Positions 55,600-63,968 of a stretch of DNA of 64,000 nt are shown piece by piece. Position 1 is the first letter of the stretch, and the number at the start of each line of letters is the position of its first letter. This DNA comes from Lutibacter sp. (GTDB lineage: Bacteria; Bacteroidota; Bacteroidia; Flavobacteriales; Flavobacteriaceae). The position numbers and the translations under genes are program-made. The notes below the pieces were generated by a model. The model was given only the letters and a program-made list of their open reading frames with translations, was not told the DNA's origin and made no database searches. The stretch is taken from NCBI RefSeq assembly GCF_016342705.1, contig NZ_JAEINV010000017.1, positions 1-64,000 on the forward strand. Reading direction: 5' to 3'.

Positions 55600-56103
55600 A
55601 TGAAAAAACTGCTAATTTTAATTATACTTCTTAGTTCAATTTCTTTGTATTCTCAAGAAAAAAAACCTACTACTTATTATTTTATTCGTCATGCTGATAA
55701 AGTGTTGAAAGCTTCTGTTCAAAATCCTGAATTAACAAAAAAAGGTAAAAAGAGAGCAATATTTTGGAGTGAAGTATTTGACCACGTTAAGTTTGATATG
55801 GTTTTTTCAACTAATTTTAAAAGAACTGTTGCAACTGCAGCACCTAACGCTAAAAGAAAAGGTTTAAAAATTCAATTATATGATCCTAAAAATGGTTTAT
55901 CTAAAGATTTTCTTGAAAAAACAAAAGGCAAAACAGTTTTAATTGTTGGGCATAGCAATACAATTCCTGGGTATGTTAATAAAATTATCAACAAAAAAAA
56001 ATATTTAGATATCTCAGAATCAAATTATTCTAACCTATATATTGTTACAATTTCAAACCAAGAATCAAATAATATATTACTAAAAATACCATTTCAAAAT
56101 TAA
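55600..56103 (+). CDS. exported histidine phosphatase family protein
   Basis: A 167-residue protein with a signal peptide (to about YSQE, residue 20), so envelope or periplasm. The phosphohistidine site is FIRHADK (near residue 28-34; the usual RHG is RHA), and the second catalytic His is in VGHSNTIPG. Size is short, like SixA- or PhoE-type members. The substrate is unknown. Confidence 0.88.
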   Translation: MKKLLILIILLSSISLYSQEKKPTTYYFIRHADKVLKASVQNPELTKKGKKRAIFWSEVFDHVKFDMVFSTNFKRTVATAAPNAKRKGLKIQLYDPKNGLSKDFLEKTKGKTVLIVGHSNTIPGYVNKIINKKKYLDISESNYSNLYIVTISNQESNNILLKIPFQN

Positions 56104-56168
56104 TAATTATTGTACAAAACAAATTGTTTATACCTAACCAGAGATACTAATAATTTTATAAATTGTAG

Positions 56169-56176
56169 TACATTTG
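56169..56176 (+). promoter_or_regulatory. -7 element of smpB
   Basis: TACATTTG, 7 bases before the smpB ATG at 56184. No TTG at the usual distance. Confidence 0.4.
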
Positions 56177-56183
56177 CAACTGT

Positions 56184-56642
56184 ATGCAAAAGAATATCAA
56201 CATAAAAAATAAAAAAGCTCGTTTTGAATACGAGATTTTAGATAAATATATAGCAGGCATTCAATTAACTGGAACTGAAATTAAATCTATTCGTGAAAGT
56301 AAAGCACGAATTACTGAAAGTTTCTGTGAATTTAATGAAAAGGGGGAATTATTTGCCATAAATATGTATATAGAAGAATATTTGTACGGACATGCTTTTA
56401 ACCACAGCCCAAAAAGCGAACGGAAACTTTTATTAAATAAAAACGAATTAAAAAAACTTTATAAAGAAGTTCAAAATATTGGTTTAACAATAGTTCCATT
56501 GCGTTTATTTTTAACCGAAAAAGGTTGGGCTAAATTAGAAATTGCACTTTGTAGAGGTAAAAAGAATTACGATAAACGTGAAAATATTAAAACTCGTGAG
56601 AGTAAAATAAATTTAGATAGAATAAAAAAGAATTTTAATTAA
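56184..56642 (+). CDS. smpB: SsrA-binding protein
   Basis: A 152-residue tmRNA-binding protein used for rescue of stalled ribosomes. The conserved KARFEYEILDKYIAGIQLTG block, FLTEKGWAKLEIALCRGKKNYDKRE, and a basic C-terminal tail are present. It is first in a run with a UbiA-type gene (5-base gap), then Maf (2-base gap). Confidence 0.96.
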   Translation: MQKNINIKNKKARFEYEILDKYIAGIQLTGTEIKSIRESKARITESFCEFNEKGELFAINMYIEEYLYGHAFNHSPKSERKLLLNKNELKKLYKEVQNIGLTIVPLRLFLTEKGWAKLEIALCRGKKNYDKRENIKTRESKINLDRIKKNFN

Positions 56643-56647
56643 ATAGA

Positions 56648-57556
56648 ATGCAGTTATCCGCTTTTTTAAATTTAATAAGATGGAAAAACCTACTGCTTAT
56701 TGTATATATACAAACTGTAATTAAATATTTATTTTTTCCTAATTTTTCAATTGCTACAAACCTAAACCACTTTTATTTTTCAATATTTTTGCTGGCTATT
56801 TTATGCATTACAGTAGCAGGCTACATTATAAATGATATTTTAGATGTTGAAACTGATAAAATTAATAAACCAAGCAAGGTATTTATTACCACAGTTTTTA
56901 CTGAAGAAAATGCCCGAAAATGGTATTTATATTTAAACACATTTGGCATTGGTTTAGGAATACTTATTAGTTTAAAAATTCAAAAACCATATCTTTCTTT
57001 TATATTTATTGGAACTGCCCTACTACTCTATTATTATTCTAAAAAATTAAAATCACTTCCACTAATTGGCAATTTTATTGTTGCAGTTTTGGTTGCAACT
57101 AATGTACTTATTTTAGTAATATTTGATTTAAATATGACTGAATATAATCCAAATTACAATTTTGTAATTACCACTATTTTAATAATAGCATTTTTTGCTT
57201 TTTGTATTAATTTAATTAGAGAATTAATTAAAGACATAGAAGATATAGATGGCGATTATAAATTGAAAATGAACACATTACCAATTTTAATTGGTAGAAG
57301 AAGAACAAAGAGTATAATTACAATACTTTGTGCTTTTTCACTGCTCTTATTAGTGTTTTTTAGTACCATTTTCGCGTCTGAATATAAAATTATTTCTTTG
57401 TATACTATCGCTTTTATAATAATTCCAATGTTTTATATTACATTAAAAATAACCAAAATTAAATCCAAAAAAAAGCTTCATAAAATAAGTTCTTTATTAA
57501 AATTAGTGATGTTTTTTGGAATCAATATTTTTATAATTCTATATTTTACAAAATAA
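56648..57556 (+). CDS. UbiA-family prenyltransferase
   Basis: A 302-residue membrane protein with about eight hydrophobic segments. The first Asp-rich motif is NDILDVETDKINKP (near residue 70) and the second, ELIKDIEDIDGD, is near residue 195; both bind the Mg-prenyl diphosphate. The Flavobacteriaceae members beside Maf are often named geranylgeranylglycerol-phosphate-type transferases, but the acceptor cannot be told from the sequence. In an operon with smpB and maf. Confidence 0.85.
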   Translation: MQLSAFLNLIRWKNLLLIVYIQTVIKYLFFPNFSIATNLNHFYFSIFLLAILCITVAGYIINDILDVETDKINKPSKVFITTVFTEENARKWYLYLNTFGIGLGILISLKIQKPYLSFIFIGTALLLYYYSKKLKSLPLIGNFIVAVLVATNVLILVIFDLNMTEYNPNYNFVITTILIIAFFAFCINLIRELIKDIEDIDGDYKLKMNTLPILIGRRRTKSIITILCAFSLLLLVFFSTIFASEYKIISLYTIAFIIIPMFYITLKITKIKSKKKLHKISSLLKLVMFFGINIFIILYFTK

Positions 57557-57558
57557 AT

Positions 57559-58140
57559 ATGCTTGCAGAAAAATTTAAAAATAACACCATAATTCTTGCT
57601 TCTGCTTCACCTCGCAGACAAGAATTATTTAAAGAATTACAAATTCCTTTTTCAATTGATGTCAAATCTGTTGAAGAAGTTTATCCAACTAATTTAAAGG
57701 GTGAAGAAATTACCCATTATTTAGCAATTTTAAAAGCAACCGCTTTTGATTCAAGTATTTGTGAAAACGATATTATCATCACTTCCGATACTATTGTTTG
57801 GCTTGATAAAAAGGCTTTAGAAAAGCCTAAAAACACCAATGAAGCTATTAAAATGCTTCAAAAATTATCAGGAAAAAGCCATCAGGTAATAACTTCTGTT
57901 TGCATAAAAACTATTTCAAAGCAACTAGTATTTTCAGATAATACAATAGTACATTTCAAAAAATTAAGTTCTGAAGAAATAAATTTTTATGTTGAAAATT
58001 ACCATCCTTTCGATAAAGCTGGAGGTTACGGAATTCAAGAATGGATAGGGTTTATAGGTGTTACAAGTATAGAAGGAAGCTATTTTAATGTTATGGGCTT
58101 GCCTGTTAACAAATTATATGAAGAATTAAAAAAATTCTAG
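57559..58140 (+). CDS. maf: Maf family nucleotide pyrophosphatase
   Basis: A 193-residue nucleoside triphosphate pyrophosphatase. The signature ASASPRRQELF starts near residue 15, and the SDTIVWLDKKALEKP and DKAGGYGIQEWIG blocks follow. Family members hydrolyse dTTP, UTP or modified nucleotides and act in house-cleaning. Starts 2 bases after the UbiA-type gene. Confidence 0.95.
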   Translation: MLAEKFKNNTIILASASPRRQELFKELQIPFSIDVKSVEEVYPTNLKGEEITHYLAILKATAFDSSICENDIIITSDTIVWLDKKALEKPKNTNEAIKMLQKLSGKSHQVITSVCIKTISKQLVFSDNTIVHFKKLSSEEINFYVENYHPFDKAGGYGIQEWIGFIGVTSIEGSYFNVMGLPVNKLYEELKKF

Positions 58141-58190
58141 GAAGTACTCATTAATTATCATTATTTTTGAACCGTTTTAATAAATAAAAA

Positions 58191-59144
58191 ATGAAAAAAT
58201 ACACATTTACAGAAAAGAAAGATACTAGATCGGGATTTGGAGCAGGATTAGCTGAATTAGGAAGAACAAATCCTAATGTTGTTGCATTATGTGCCGATTT
58301 AATTGGTTCATTAAAGATGGAAAAATTTATTGAAGAAAATCCAGAACGATTTTTTCAAATTGGTATTGCAGAAGCTAATATGATTGGTATTGCGGCAGGT
58401 TTAACTATTGGAGGTAAAATTCCATTTACAGGAACTTTTGCAAACTTTTCAACAGGAAGAGTGTATGATCAAATTCGTCAAGCTGTTGCATATTCTGATA
58501 AAAATGTAAAAATATGTGCATCTCACGCAGGTTTAACATTGGGTGAAGATGGTGCAACACACCAAATTTTAGAAGATATTGGATTAATGAAAATGTTGCC
58601 AGGTATGACGGTAATTAATACGTGTGATTACAACCAAACAAAAGCAGCAACCATCGCAATTGCAGAACATCATGGTCCAGTTTATTTACGTTTTGGCCGT
58701 CCGGTTGTCCCTGTATTTATGCCAGAAAATGAAAAGTTTGAAATAGGAAAAGCTATTCAATTAACAGAAGGAAAGGATGTTACCATTGTTGCAACAGGTC
58801 ATTTAGTTTGGGAAGCATTACAAGCGAGTGAGCAATTAGAAACTTTGGGAATAAGTGCTGAAGTTATTAACATTCATACTATTAAACCTTTAGACGAAGA
58901 AGCAATTTTAAAATCAGTTGCTAAAACTGGTTGTATTGTTACCGCCGAAGAACATAATATTATTGGAGGTTTAGGAGAAAGCGTTTCAAGAGTTTTGGTT
59001 CAAAACAGTTTAGTTCCTCAAGAATTTGTTGCAGTAAATGATAGTTTTGGAGAATCTGGAACACCAGCACAATTAATGGAAAAATATAAATTAAACGATA
59101 AAGCTATTATTGAAGCTGTTCAAAAAGTAATTGCAAGAAAATAA
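58191..59144 (+). CDS. transketolase C-terminal subunit
   Basis: A 317-residue protein comprising the pyrimidine-binding and C-terminal domains of transketolase (or DXS-type). The catalytic Glu block is FQIGIAEANMIGIAAGL, with THQILEDIG, PVYLRFGR and the C-terminal NIIGGLGESVS domain. The thiamine-diphosphate N-terminal subunit normally needed for activity is not adjacent: the gene before it is maf, 51 bases upstream. The N-terminal half would have to be encoded elsewhere in the genome. Confidence 0.9.
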   Translation: MKKYTFTEKKDTRSGFGAGLAELGRTNPNVVALCADLIGSLKMEKFIEENPERFFQIGIAEANMIGIAAGLTIGGKIPFTGTFANFSTGRVYDQIRQAVAYSDKNVKICASHAGLTLGEDGATHQILEDIGLMKMLPGMTVINTCDYNQTKAATIAIAEHHGPVYLRFGRPVVPVFMPENEKFEIGKAIQLTEGKDVTIVATGHLVWEALQASEQLETLGISAEVINIHTIKPLDEEAILKSVAKTGCIVTAEEHNIIGGLGESVSRVLVQNSLVPQEFVAVNDSFGESGTPAQLMEKYKLNDKAIIEAVQKVIARK

Positions 59145-59194
59145 AGGCATAGTTATTGCGTTTAAAAAGTAGTTTAACAATAAAATTAAATCTT

Positions 59195-59812
59195 ATGAGG
59201 AAAAAAATTCTATTAGTAACAACTGCTTTATTATTTTTTGTTGTTACCATTCAGGCCCAAAGTAATTTTGGTTTAAAAGCAGGATTAAGTTACAACTCAA
59301 ATGGTGATTTGAGTGAATTTACTACCGAGGCAAATTCAATTATTAAAGATAAAGGGAAAGGAAAATCTGGTTATAATGTTGGTATTTACGGCAAATTAGA
59401 TTTAGGAAGTATTTTTATTAGACCTGAATTGGTTTATACAAAAACCACTAGTGAATATGAATTAAATTCAAGCACCAATGATTTTGAACTTTCAAAAATT
59501 GATGCTCCAGTACTAATTGGTGTTGAATTAATTGGCCCTTTAAGTGTGTTTGCTGGCCCGTCTTTTCAATATATTTTAGACAACAATTTAAATGGTGTTG
59601 ATATTGATAAAGTTGAAAATGAATTTACAATGGGAATTAATATTGGTGCCAGTGTAGAATTTGGTAGATTAGGAATTGATGTAAGATATGAAAGAGGTTT
59701 AAATGAAAATGAAGCGAAATTTGCGAACAACAATGCTAATTTTAAATTAGATACAAGGCCAGAACAAATTATTGTAAACTTATCATTTAGTTTAACAAAA
59801 ACCAATAAATAA
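59195..59812 (+). CDS. outer-membrane beta-barrel protein (PorT/OmpA-like family)
   Basis: A 205-residue protein with a signal peptide ending near TIQAQ (residue 21). The mature part starts SNFGLKAGLSYNSNGD, the typical opening of small flavobacterial eight-strand barrels; alternating strands end in IIVNLSFSL, a C-terminal outer-membrane-type strand. No enzyme motif. Role unknown. The true start is the Met at 59195 (RKKILLVTTALL signal), not the upstream in-frame codon. Confidence 0.8.
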   Translation: MRKKILLVTTALLFFVVTIQAQSNFGLKAGLSYNSNGDLSEFTTEANSIIKDKGKGKSGYNVGIYGKLDLGSIFIRPELVYTKTTSEYELNSSTNDFELSKIDAPVLIGVELIGPLSVFAGPSFQYILDNNLNGVDIDKVENEFTMGINIGASVEFGRLGIDVRYERGLNENEAKFANNNANFKLDTRPEQIIVNLSFSLTKTNK

Positions 59813-59830
59813 ATTATTACAAATACAAGC

Positions 59831-59867
59831 AAAAAAAAAGCTTCTCAATTGAGAAGCTTTTTTTTGT
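59831..59867 (+). terminator. bidirectional terminator between the barrel protein and FKBP genes
   Basis: AAAAAAAGCTTCTCAA with its complement and long T-runs on both strands. Confidence 0.92.
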
Positions 59868-59877
59868 TATCTTAATC

Positions 59878-60675
59878 TTAATTATCTTTATCTAAATAAT
59901 TTGGAATTCCATCATTATCATCATCATCAGTTAAACTTTCATTTTTAGTTAATATACCATCTCCATCATCATCAATATCAAGATAATTAGCAATTCCATC
60001 ACTATCTGTATCATCATTTTTCACATCACCATCACCATCAATATCTTCATTAATTGATAAAATTCCGTCATTATCATGGTCTGCAAAATTAACATCGTGT
60101 AATTCAATTTTAAAAACTAAAGGTGAATTTTCTGGAATAATACTTTGTGCATTATTTGCATACGCTAGCCCTGAAGGAATAAATAAATAACCTTCTCCAT
60201 AATTATCAAAATAAAAAGATTCATCTGTATTAACAACTTTAGCTCCTCCTTTAAATTTAGTGAAACCATAGCTCCAACCATCTATTAAATTAGTTAAAGA
60301 AAACCAAGTTAAACTACTACTAGAATCAAAAACAACACTATCTAAAGTCATTCCTACGTACTTAGTTAAAATAGAATCTGGTCTTTTAGGTGAAACTGTA
60401 GTTCCTTCATTTTCAATTAAATAATACAACTTATAAGAGATATCATTTTTAGAAACTGTCATCACATCAACTTGATTCATTAAAGGAGTTTCTCCATTTT
60501 CAATAGTCCATATAGCTCCATCATCATTTAAATAATGTGATTGCAAATATTCAATTAAACTAGTATCATCAATTTCAGCTTGAGCTGCAGCATCAAAATT
60601 AGCTTTATCATCCTTACCACAAGCAAATATTAGCAAACCAAAAGTTACTATAAAAAATATACTTTTTATTTTCAT
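59878..60675 (-). CDS. FKBP-like peptidyl-prolyl isomerase lipoprotein with C-terminal calcium-type repeats
   Basis: A 265-residue lipoprotein. The lipobox is LLIFAC (Cys19). An FKBP-like domain occupies about residues 70-200 (GYLFIPSGLAYANNAQ is the family's active-site-type block). The last 65 residues are Asp-rich thrombospondin type 3-like repeats (DNDGILSINEDIDGDGD, DTDSDGIANYLDIDDDGDG), which usually bind calcium and stiffen the chain. It probably folds envelope proteins; the tail suggests exposure to calcium-rich (for example marine) surroundings. Confidence 0.85.
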   Translation of the reverse strand: MKIKSIFFIVTFGLLIFACGKDDKANFDAAAQAEIDDTSLIEYLQSHYLNDDGAIWTIENGETPLMNQVDVMTVSKNDISYKLYYLIENEGTTVSPKRPDSILTKYVGMTLDSVVFDSSSSLTWFSLTNLIDGWSYGFTKFKGGAKVVNTDESFYFDNYGEGYLFIPSGLAYANNAQSIIPENSPLVFKIELHDVNFADHDNDGILSINEDIDGDGDVKNDDTDSDGIANYLDIDDDGDGILTKNESLTDDDDNDGIPNYLDKDN

Positions 60676-60713
60676 TTAAATTGTTTTTTAAGGAGCGCAA
60701 GATACTATTTTCA

Positions 60714-60721
60714 TACCTTTG
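60714..60721 (+). promoter_or_regulatory. -7 element of the S4-domain gene
   Basis: TACCTTTG, 34 bases before the ATG at 60756. No -33 TTG at usual spacing. Confidence 0.4.
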
Positions 60722-60755
60722 GAAAAAGAGAAAAAGTAAATTTTAACTTTTATAT

Positions 60756-61127
60756 ATGAGAATTGATAAATATTTATGGTGTATCCGTTTTTATAAAACT
60801 AGAAGTATTGCTACGGAAGCATGTAAAAAGGGTCATGTTAAAATAAATGGAGATAGTATTAAACCTTCAAAAACAGTTTTTAGCGGCGAGAAATTAACCG
60901 TTAGAAAAGATCAAATTAACTACCAAATACAGGTTTTAGACTTACCAACAAGCAGATTAGGTGCTAAACTTGTAGATTTATACCGTAAAGATATTACACC
61001 ACCGGAAGAATTTGAAAAATTAGAATTATTAAAATATTCTAAAGATTTTTACAGAAAAAGAGGTGCTGGAAGACCAACAAAAAAAGATAGACGAGATATT
61101 GAAGATTTTAGTGATGATGAAAATTAA
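60756..61127 (+). CDS. S4-domain RNA-binding protein, Hsp15-like
   Basis: A 123-residue protein: the S4 RNA-binding domain covers about residues 1-60 (MRIDKYLWCIRFYKTRS, GHVKINGDSIKPS) and a basic tail follows (KRGAGRPTKKDRR, residues near 103). Hsp15-type proteins bind the large ribosomal subunit carrying stalled peptidyl-tRNA. Its end overlaps the start of the SDR gene. Confidence 0.9.
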   Translation: MRIDKYLWCIRFYKTRSIATEACKKGHVKINGDSIKPSKTVFSGEKLTVRKDQINYQIQVLDLPTSRLGAKLVDLYRKDITPPEEFEKLELLKYSKDFYRKRGAGRPTKKDRRDIEDFSDDEN

Positions 61128-61902
61128 TTTACAACATAAAAAAGCACTTATTGGTGGAAGTACACAAGGTTTAGGTAAAGCAATTGCTATAGAATTAGCG
61201 CGTTGTGGTGCATCTGTCACTTTAATGGCTAGAAATGAAGTGAAATTACAATTGGTTTTAAATGAATTAGATACTAGCTTAAATCAACAACATCAATATT
61301 TAGTAGTTGATTTTTATGATTTCACTTCATTTGAAAAAATTACAACTACTTTTTTTAAAACTAACACAGTTGACATTTTAGTTAACAACACCAATGGTCC
61401 GGAAGCTGGAGGAGTAATGCATAAGGAAATAAATGATTATCAAAAAGCATTTGATTTATTGTTTAAAACAACTACTCATTTAACAATGTTGGCAATTCCG
61501 CAAATGAAGTTAAATAAATTTGGTAGAATTATAAATACAGCATCACTTTCTGTAAAAGTTCCACTACCCCATTTAATACTTTCAAACACTATTAGATCGG
61601 CAGTTGTAATGTGGGCTAAAACCTTATCATTAGAAGTAGCATCATTTGGAATAACTGTTAATAATATTTTAACCGGAATTTTTGACACAGAAAGAATTCA
61701 ACAATTAAATGAATTTCAGGCCAAAGAAAAGCAAATTTCTATTGAAGAAAATTTTAAATTAATAACAAATGATATTCCTGTAGGAAGATTAGGTAAGCCA
61801 GAAGAATTCGGTTATTTAGTTGCTTTTTTAGCTTCTGAATATTCGGCTTACATTAATGGTGTAAATTTGCCTATTGATGGTGGATTAATAAAATCTATTT
61901 AA
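61117..61902 (+). CDS. SDR-family oxidoreductase
   Basis: A 261-residue short-chain dehydrogenase. The NAD(P) loop is GGSTQGLGKAIA (near 11-22), NNTNG is in the NNAG position, and NTASLSVKVP provides Ser. At the YxxxK place the sequence reads NTIRSAVVMW with Arg and no Tyr-Lys pair, so catalysis may be altered, as in 3-oxoacyl-reductase-like variants of this subgroup. The 11-base overlap with the upstream Hsp15 gene and the MMKINLQHKKA start favour 61117 (or 61114). The substrate is unknown. Confidence 0.85.
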   Translation: MKINLQHKKALIGGSTQGLGKAIAIELARCGASVTLMARNEVKLQLVLNELDTSLNQQHQYLVVDFYDFTSFEKITTTFFKTNTVDILVNNTNGPEAGGVMHKEINDYQKAFDLLFKTTTHLTMLAIPQMKLNKFGRIINTASLSVKVPLPHLILSNTIRSAVVMWAKTLSLEVASFGITVNNILTGIFDTERIQQLNEFQAKEKQISIEENFKLITNDIPVGRLGKPEEFGYLVAFLASEYSAYINGVNLPIDGGLIKSI

Positions 61903-61907
61903 AAAAA

Positions 61908-62495
61908 ATGAATACAAGATTTACAAAAGAATATTGGGAAAATAAATATAGTGAACAAGCTACAGGTTGGGATATTGGTTACGCCTCTACTCCACTTACA
62001 ACCTACTTTAACCAACTTACAAATAAAGATTTGAGGATATTAATTCCTGGCGGTGGAAATTGTTATGAAGCAGAATATTTATTTGAAAATGGTTTTAAAA
62101 ACGTATTTGTTATTGATATTGCATTACAACCATTAAAAAATTTAAAAAAGCGTTTTCCAGATTTTCCGGAACATCATTTAATACACGATGATTTTTTTAA
62201 TCATACCGAAACGTATGATTTAATAATTGAACAAACCTTCTTTTGTGCTTTAGACCCCTTTTTAAGAACTGCATATAGCAATAAAATTTATGATTTGTTA
62301 ACTGATAAAGGAAAAGCAATTGGTTTATTATTCAATTTTGAATTAACTGAAGATGGCCCGCCATTTGGGGGAAGTATTGTTGAGTACCTTAAATTGTTTT
62401 ACGAAAAATTCTCAATAAATATTTTAGAAAGATGTTATAATTCCATAAAACCTAGAGATGGAAGAGAATTGTTTTTTATCTTTGAAAAAAATTAA
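61908..62495 (+). CDS. TPMT-like SAM-dependent methyltransferase
   Basis: A 195-residue methyltransferase of the thiopurine methyltransferase family. The WENKYSEQATGWDIG start, the SAM loop PGGGNCYEAEYL (near residue 48) and the acidic strand FVIDIAL are seen; the EQTFFCALDP block follows, as in TPMT homologues. Natural substrates are unknown in bacteria. It follows the SDR gene by 5 bases and is followed by the PRTase gene after 6 bases. Confidence 0.9.
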   Translation: MNTRFTKEYWENKYSEQATGWDIGYASTPLTTYFNQLTNKDLRILIPGGGNCYEAEYLFENGFKNVFVIDIALQPLKNLKKRFPDFPEHHLIHDDFFNHTETYDLIIEQTFFCALDPFLRTAYSNKIYDLLTDKGKAIGLLFNFELTEDGPPFGGSIVEYLKLFYEKFSINILERCYNSIKPRDGRELFFIFEKN

Positions 62496-62501
62496 ATTAC
62501 C

Positions 62502-62999
62502 ATGGATAGTTCTATCATTTTAACAAACGAGGAAATTCAAAATAAAACTAGAAGAATTGCCTATCAAATATACGAAACTAACAGTAACGAAAAAGAAATT
62601 ATAATTGCTGGTATTAATGGCAACGGCTATGTTTTTGCACAAAATATAGTTAAAATATTACAAGATATTTCCACTATTAAAATTGTATTATGTGAAGTTA
62701 AAATTGATAAAAAAAATCCATTAAAACAGATTTCAACAAACATACCAGCAAGTGACTATAAAAACAAAGCCTTAGTACTAGTTGATGATGTTTTAAGTTC
62801 TGGAACCACATTAATGTATGGAATTAAACATTTTTTAGAAGTGCCCTTAAAAAGGTTTAAAACAGCTGTACTGATTAATAGAAATCATAAAAAATATCCG
62901 GTAAAAGCTGATTTTAAAGGAATTTCATTATCCACATCCATGCAAGAGCATGTTGCTGTAATTTTTGAAAATAATAAAGCATATGCTACTATTGAATAA
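62502..62999 (+). CDS. phosphoribosyltransferase, PyrR-like
   Basis: A 165-residue PRTase-fold protein. The PRPP-binding motif is VLVDDVLSSGTTL (near residue 92-104), with the N-terminal IIAGINGNGYVFA and the C-terminal hydrophobic strand. It is most similar to the PyrR or Apt-type PRTases, but the exact base cannot be assigned. It ends in convergent overlap of 11 bases with aroK. Confidence 0.85.
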   Translation: MDSSIILTNEEIQNKTRRIAYQIYETNSNEKEIIIAGINGNGYVFAQNIVKILQDISTIKIVLCEVKIDKKNPLKQISTNIPASDYKNKALVLVDDVLSSGTTLMYGIKHFLEVPLKRFKTAVLINRNHKKYPVKADFKGISLSTSMQEHVAVIFENNKAYATIE

Positions 63000-63507
63000 T
63001 TAACAATTCTTGTATAGTTTTAGCTACTTCACTTATAGATTTATCATTTACTGAAATTGTAAAATTTGCCCTTTCATAAAATGGATTTCTTTCAAACAAA
63101 TGTTTAGCTATAAATTCTTTTAAATTGTTTTCACCCAAAGTTGCAACCAAAGGTCTTTTTGAAGTTTCACCAATCAACCTTTCATAAATAGTATTTATTG
63201 ATGCATTTAAATAAAATGATATTGCGTGTTTTTCAATAATTTCTATATTATTTCCGTAACAAGGTGTTCCACCACCCAATGAAATACTAATATTTTCATT
63301 TAAATTTAATAATTCTTTTAAAAATTCACCTTCCTTAATTCTAAAATAAATTTCACCTTTTGTTTTAAATATTTCAGAAATAGTTAGCTCCTCTTTTTTT
63401 TCTATAAATTCGTCTAAATCAATAAATTGCATATTCAATTCTTTTGCTAATAATTTTCCAACAGCTGATTTTCCACTTGCCATATAGCCTAATAAAACAA
63501 CTTTCAT
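62989..63507 (-). CDS. aroK: shikimate kinase
   Basis: A 172-residue kinase of the shikimate pathway. Walker A GYMASGKSAVG (7-17), DLDEFIE (shikimate-binding Asp, near 33), GEIYFRIKEGEFL (Arg), SLGGGTPCY, and the RPL lid block are all present. Converts shikimate to shikimate 3-phosphate. It is the final protein gene before the tRNA genes. Confidence 0.96.
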   Translation of the reverse strand: MKVVLLGYMASGKSAVGKLLAKELNMQFIDLDEFIEKKEELTISEIFKTKGEIYFRIKEGEFLKELLNLNENISISLGGGTPCYGNNIEIIEKHAISFYLNASINTIYERLIGETSKRPLVATLGENNLKEFIAKHLFERNPFYERANFTISVNDKSISEVAKTIQELLIIQ

Positions 63508-63572
63508 ATACCTAATTTTGAGCTTTAAAAATTAAAAAAACAAATATCGGTTAAAAAACAACATAAAAAAAC

Positions 63573-63603
63573 TTGTCATATATAACTATTGGTTATATAT
63601 TTG
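63573..63603 (+). promoter_or_regulatory. promoter of the tRNA genes (TTG, 20 bases, TATATTTG)
   Basis: TTG at 63573-63575 and TATATTTG at 63596-63603, spacing 20, with the tRNA starting 26 bases further on. The best-matching promoter pattern in the window. Confidence 0.72.
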
Positions 63604-63629
63604 CACTCGCAATTGCGAAAAGGAAGAAT

Positions 63630-63702
63630 GACCTGGTAGCTCAGTTGGTAGAGCACCTCCCTTTTAAGGAGGTGGTCCTGGGTTCGAGCCCCAGCCCGGT
63701 CA
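63630..63702 (+). tRNA. tRNA-Lys (anticodon TTT)
   Basis: A 73-base cloverleaf. The anticodon stem-loop is CCTCC-CTTTTAA-GGAGG with TTT at the anticodon place; D-arm GCTCAGTTGGTAGAGC and T-arm CTGGGTTCGAGCCCCAG are canonical. The acceptor stem pairs except for one apparent T-C mismatch. CCA is not encoded. Confidence 0.95.
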
Positions 63703-63703
63703 C

Positions 63704-63738
63704 AAAAGGTCAAGCCAAGCGCTTGACCTTTTCTTTTT
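63704..63738 (+). terminator. terminator-like hairpin between the two tRNA genes
   Basis: AAAAGGTCAAGC pairs perfectly with GCTTGACCTTTT across a 5-base loop, followed by a T-rich tail. It lies directly after tRNA-Lys and only 8 bases before tRNA-Leu. Confidence 0.8.
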
Positions 63739-63745
63739 AAAATAA

Positions 63746-63830
63746 GCGCGTGTGGCGGAATTGGTAGACGCGCCAGCTTGAGGGGCTGGTATTCGCTTAG
63801 AATGTGCTGGTTCGAATCCAGTCACGCGCA
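63746..63830 (+). tRNA. tRNA-Leu (anticodon GAG)
   Basis: An 85-base class II tRNA with a long variable arm. The acceptor stem GCGCGTG/CACGCGC pairs perfectly. The anticodon loop TTGAGGG gives GAG. T-arm CTGGTTCGAATCCAG is canonical. No CCA is encoded. Confidence 0.95.
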
Positions 63831-63929
63831 CTACAAACAAATAAGTAAATTCACCAAGAAAACAACTTAAACGCCAATTTAATTTACTAATAGTCAGATT
63901 TTTACTTTTTTTTATAAAAAAAATATTTT

Positions 63930-63964
63930 TTTGATTTTTTTAACTAAAAAACTACATACATTTG
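63930..63964 (+). promoter_or_regulatory. promoter candidate before the last partial gene (TTTG, 23 bases, TACATTTG)
   Basis: TTTG at 63930-63933 and TACATTTG at 63957-63964, spacing 23 (the long end of the usual range). Only four bases separate it from an ATG, the same close spacing as at the threonine leader. Confidence 0.45.
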
Positions 63965-63968
63965 CTTT

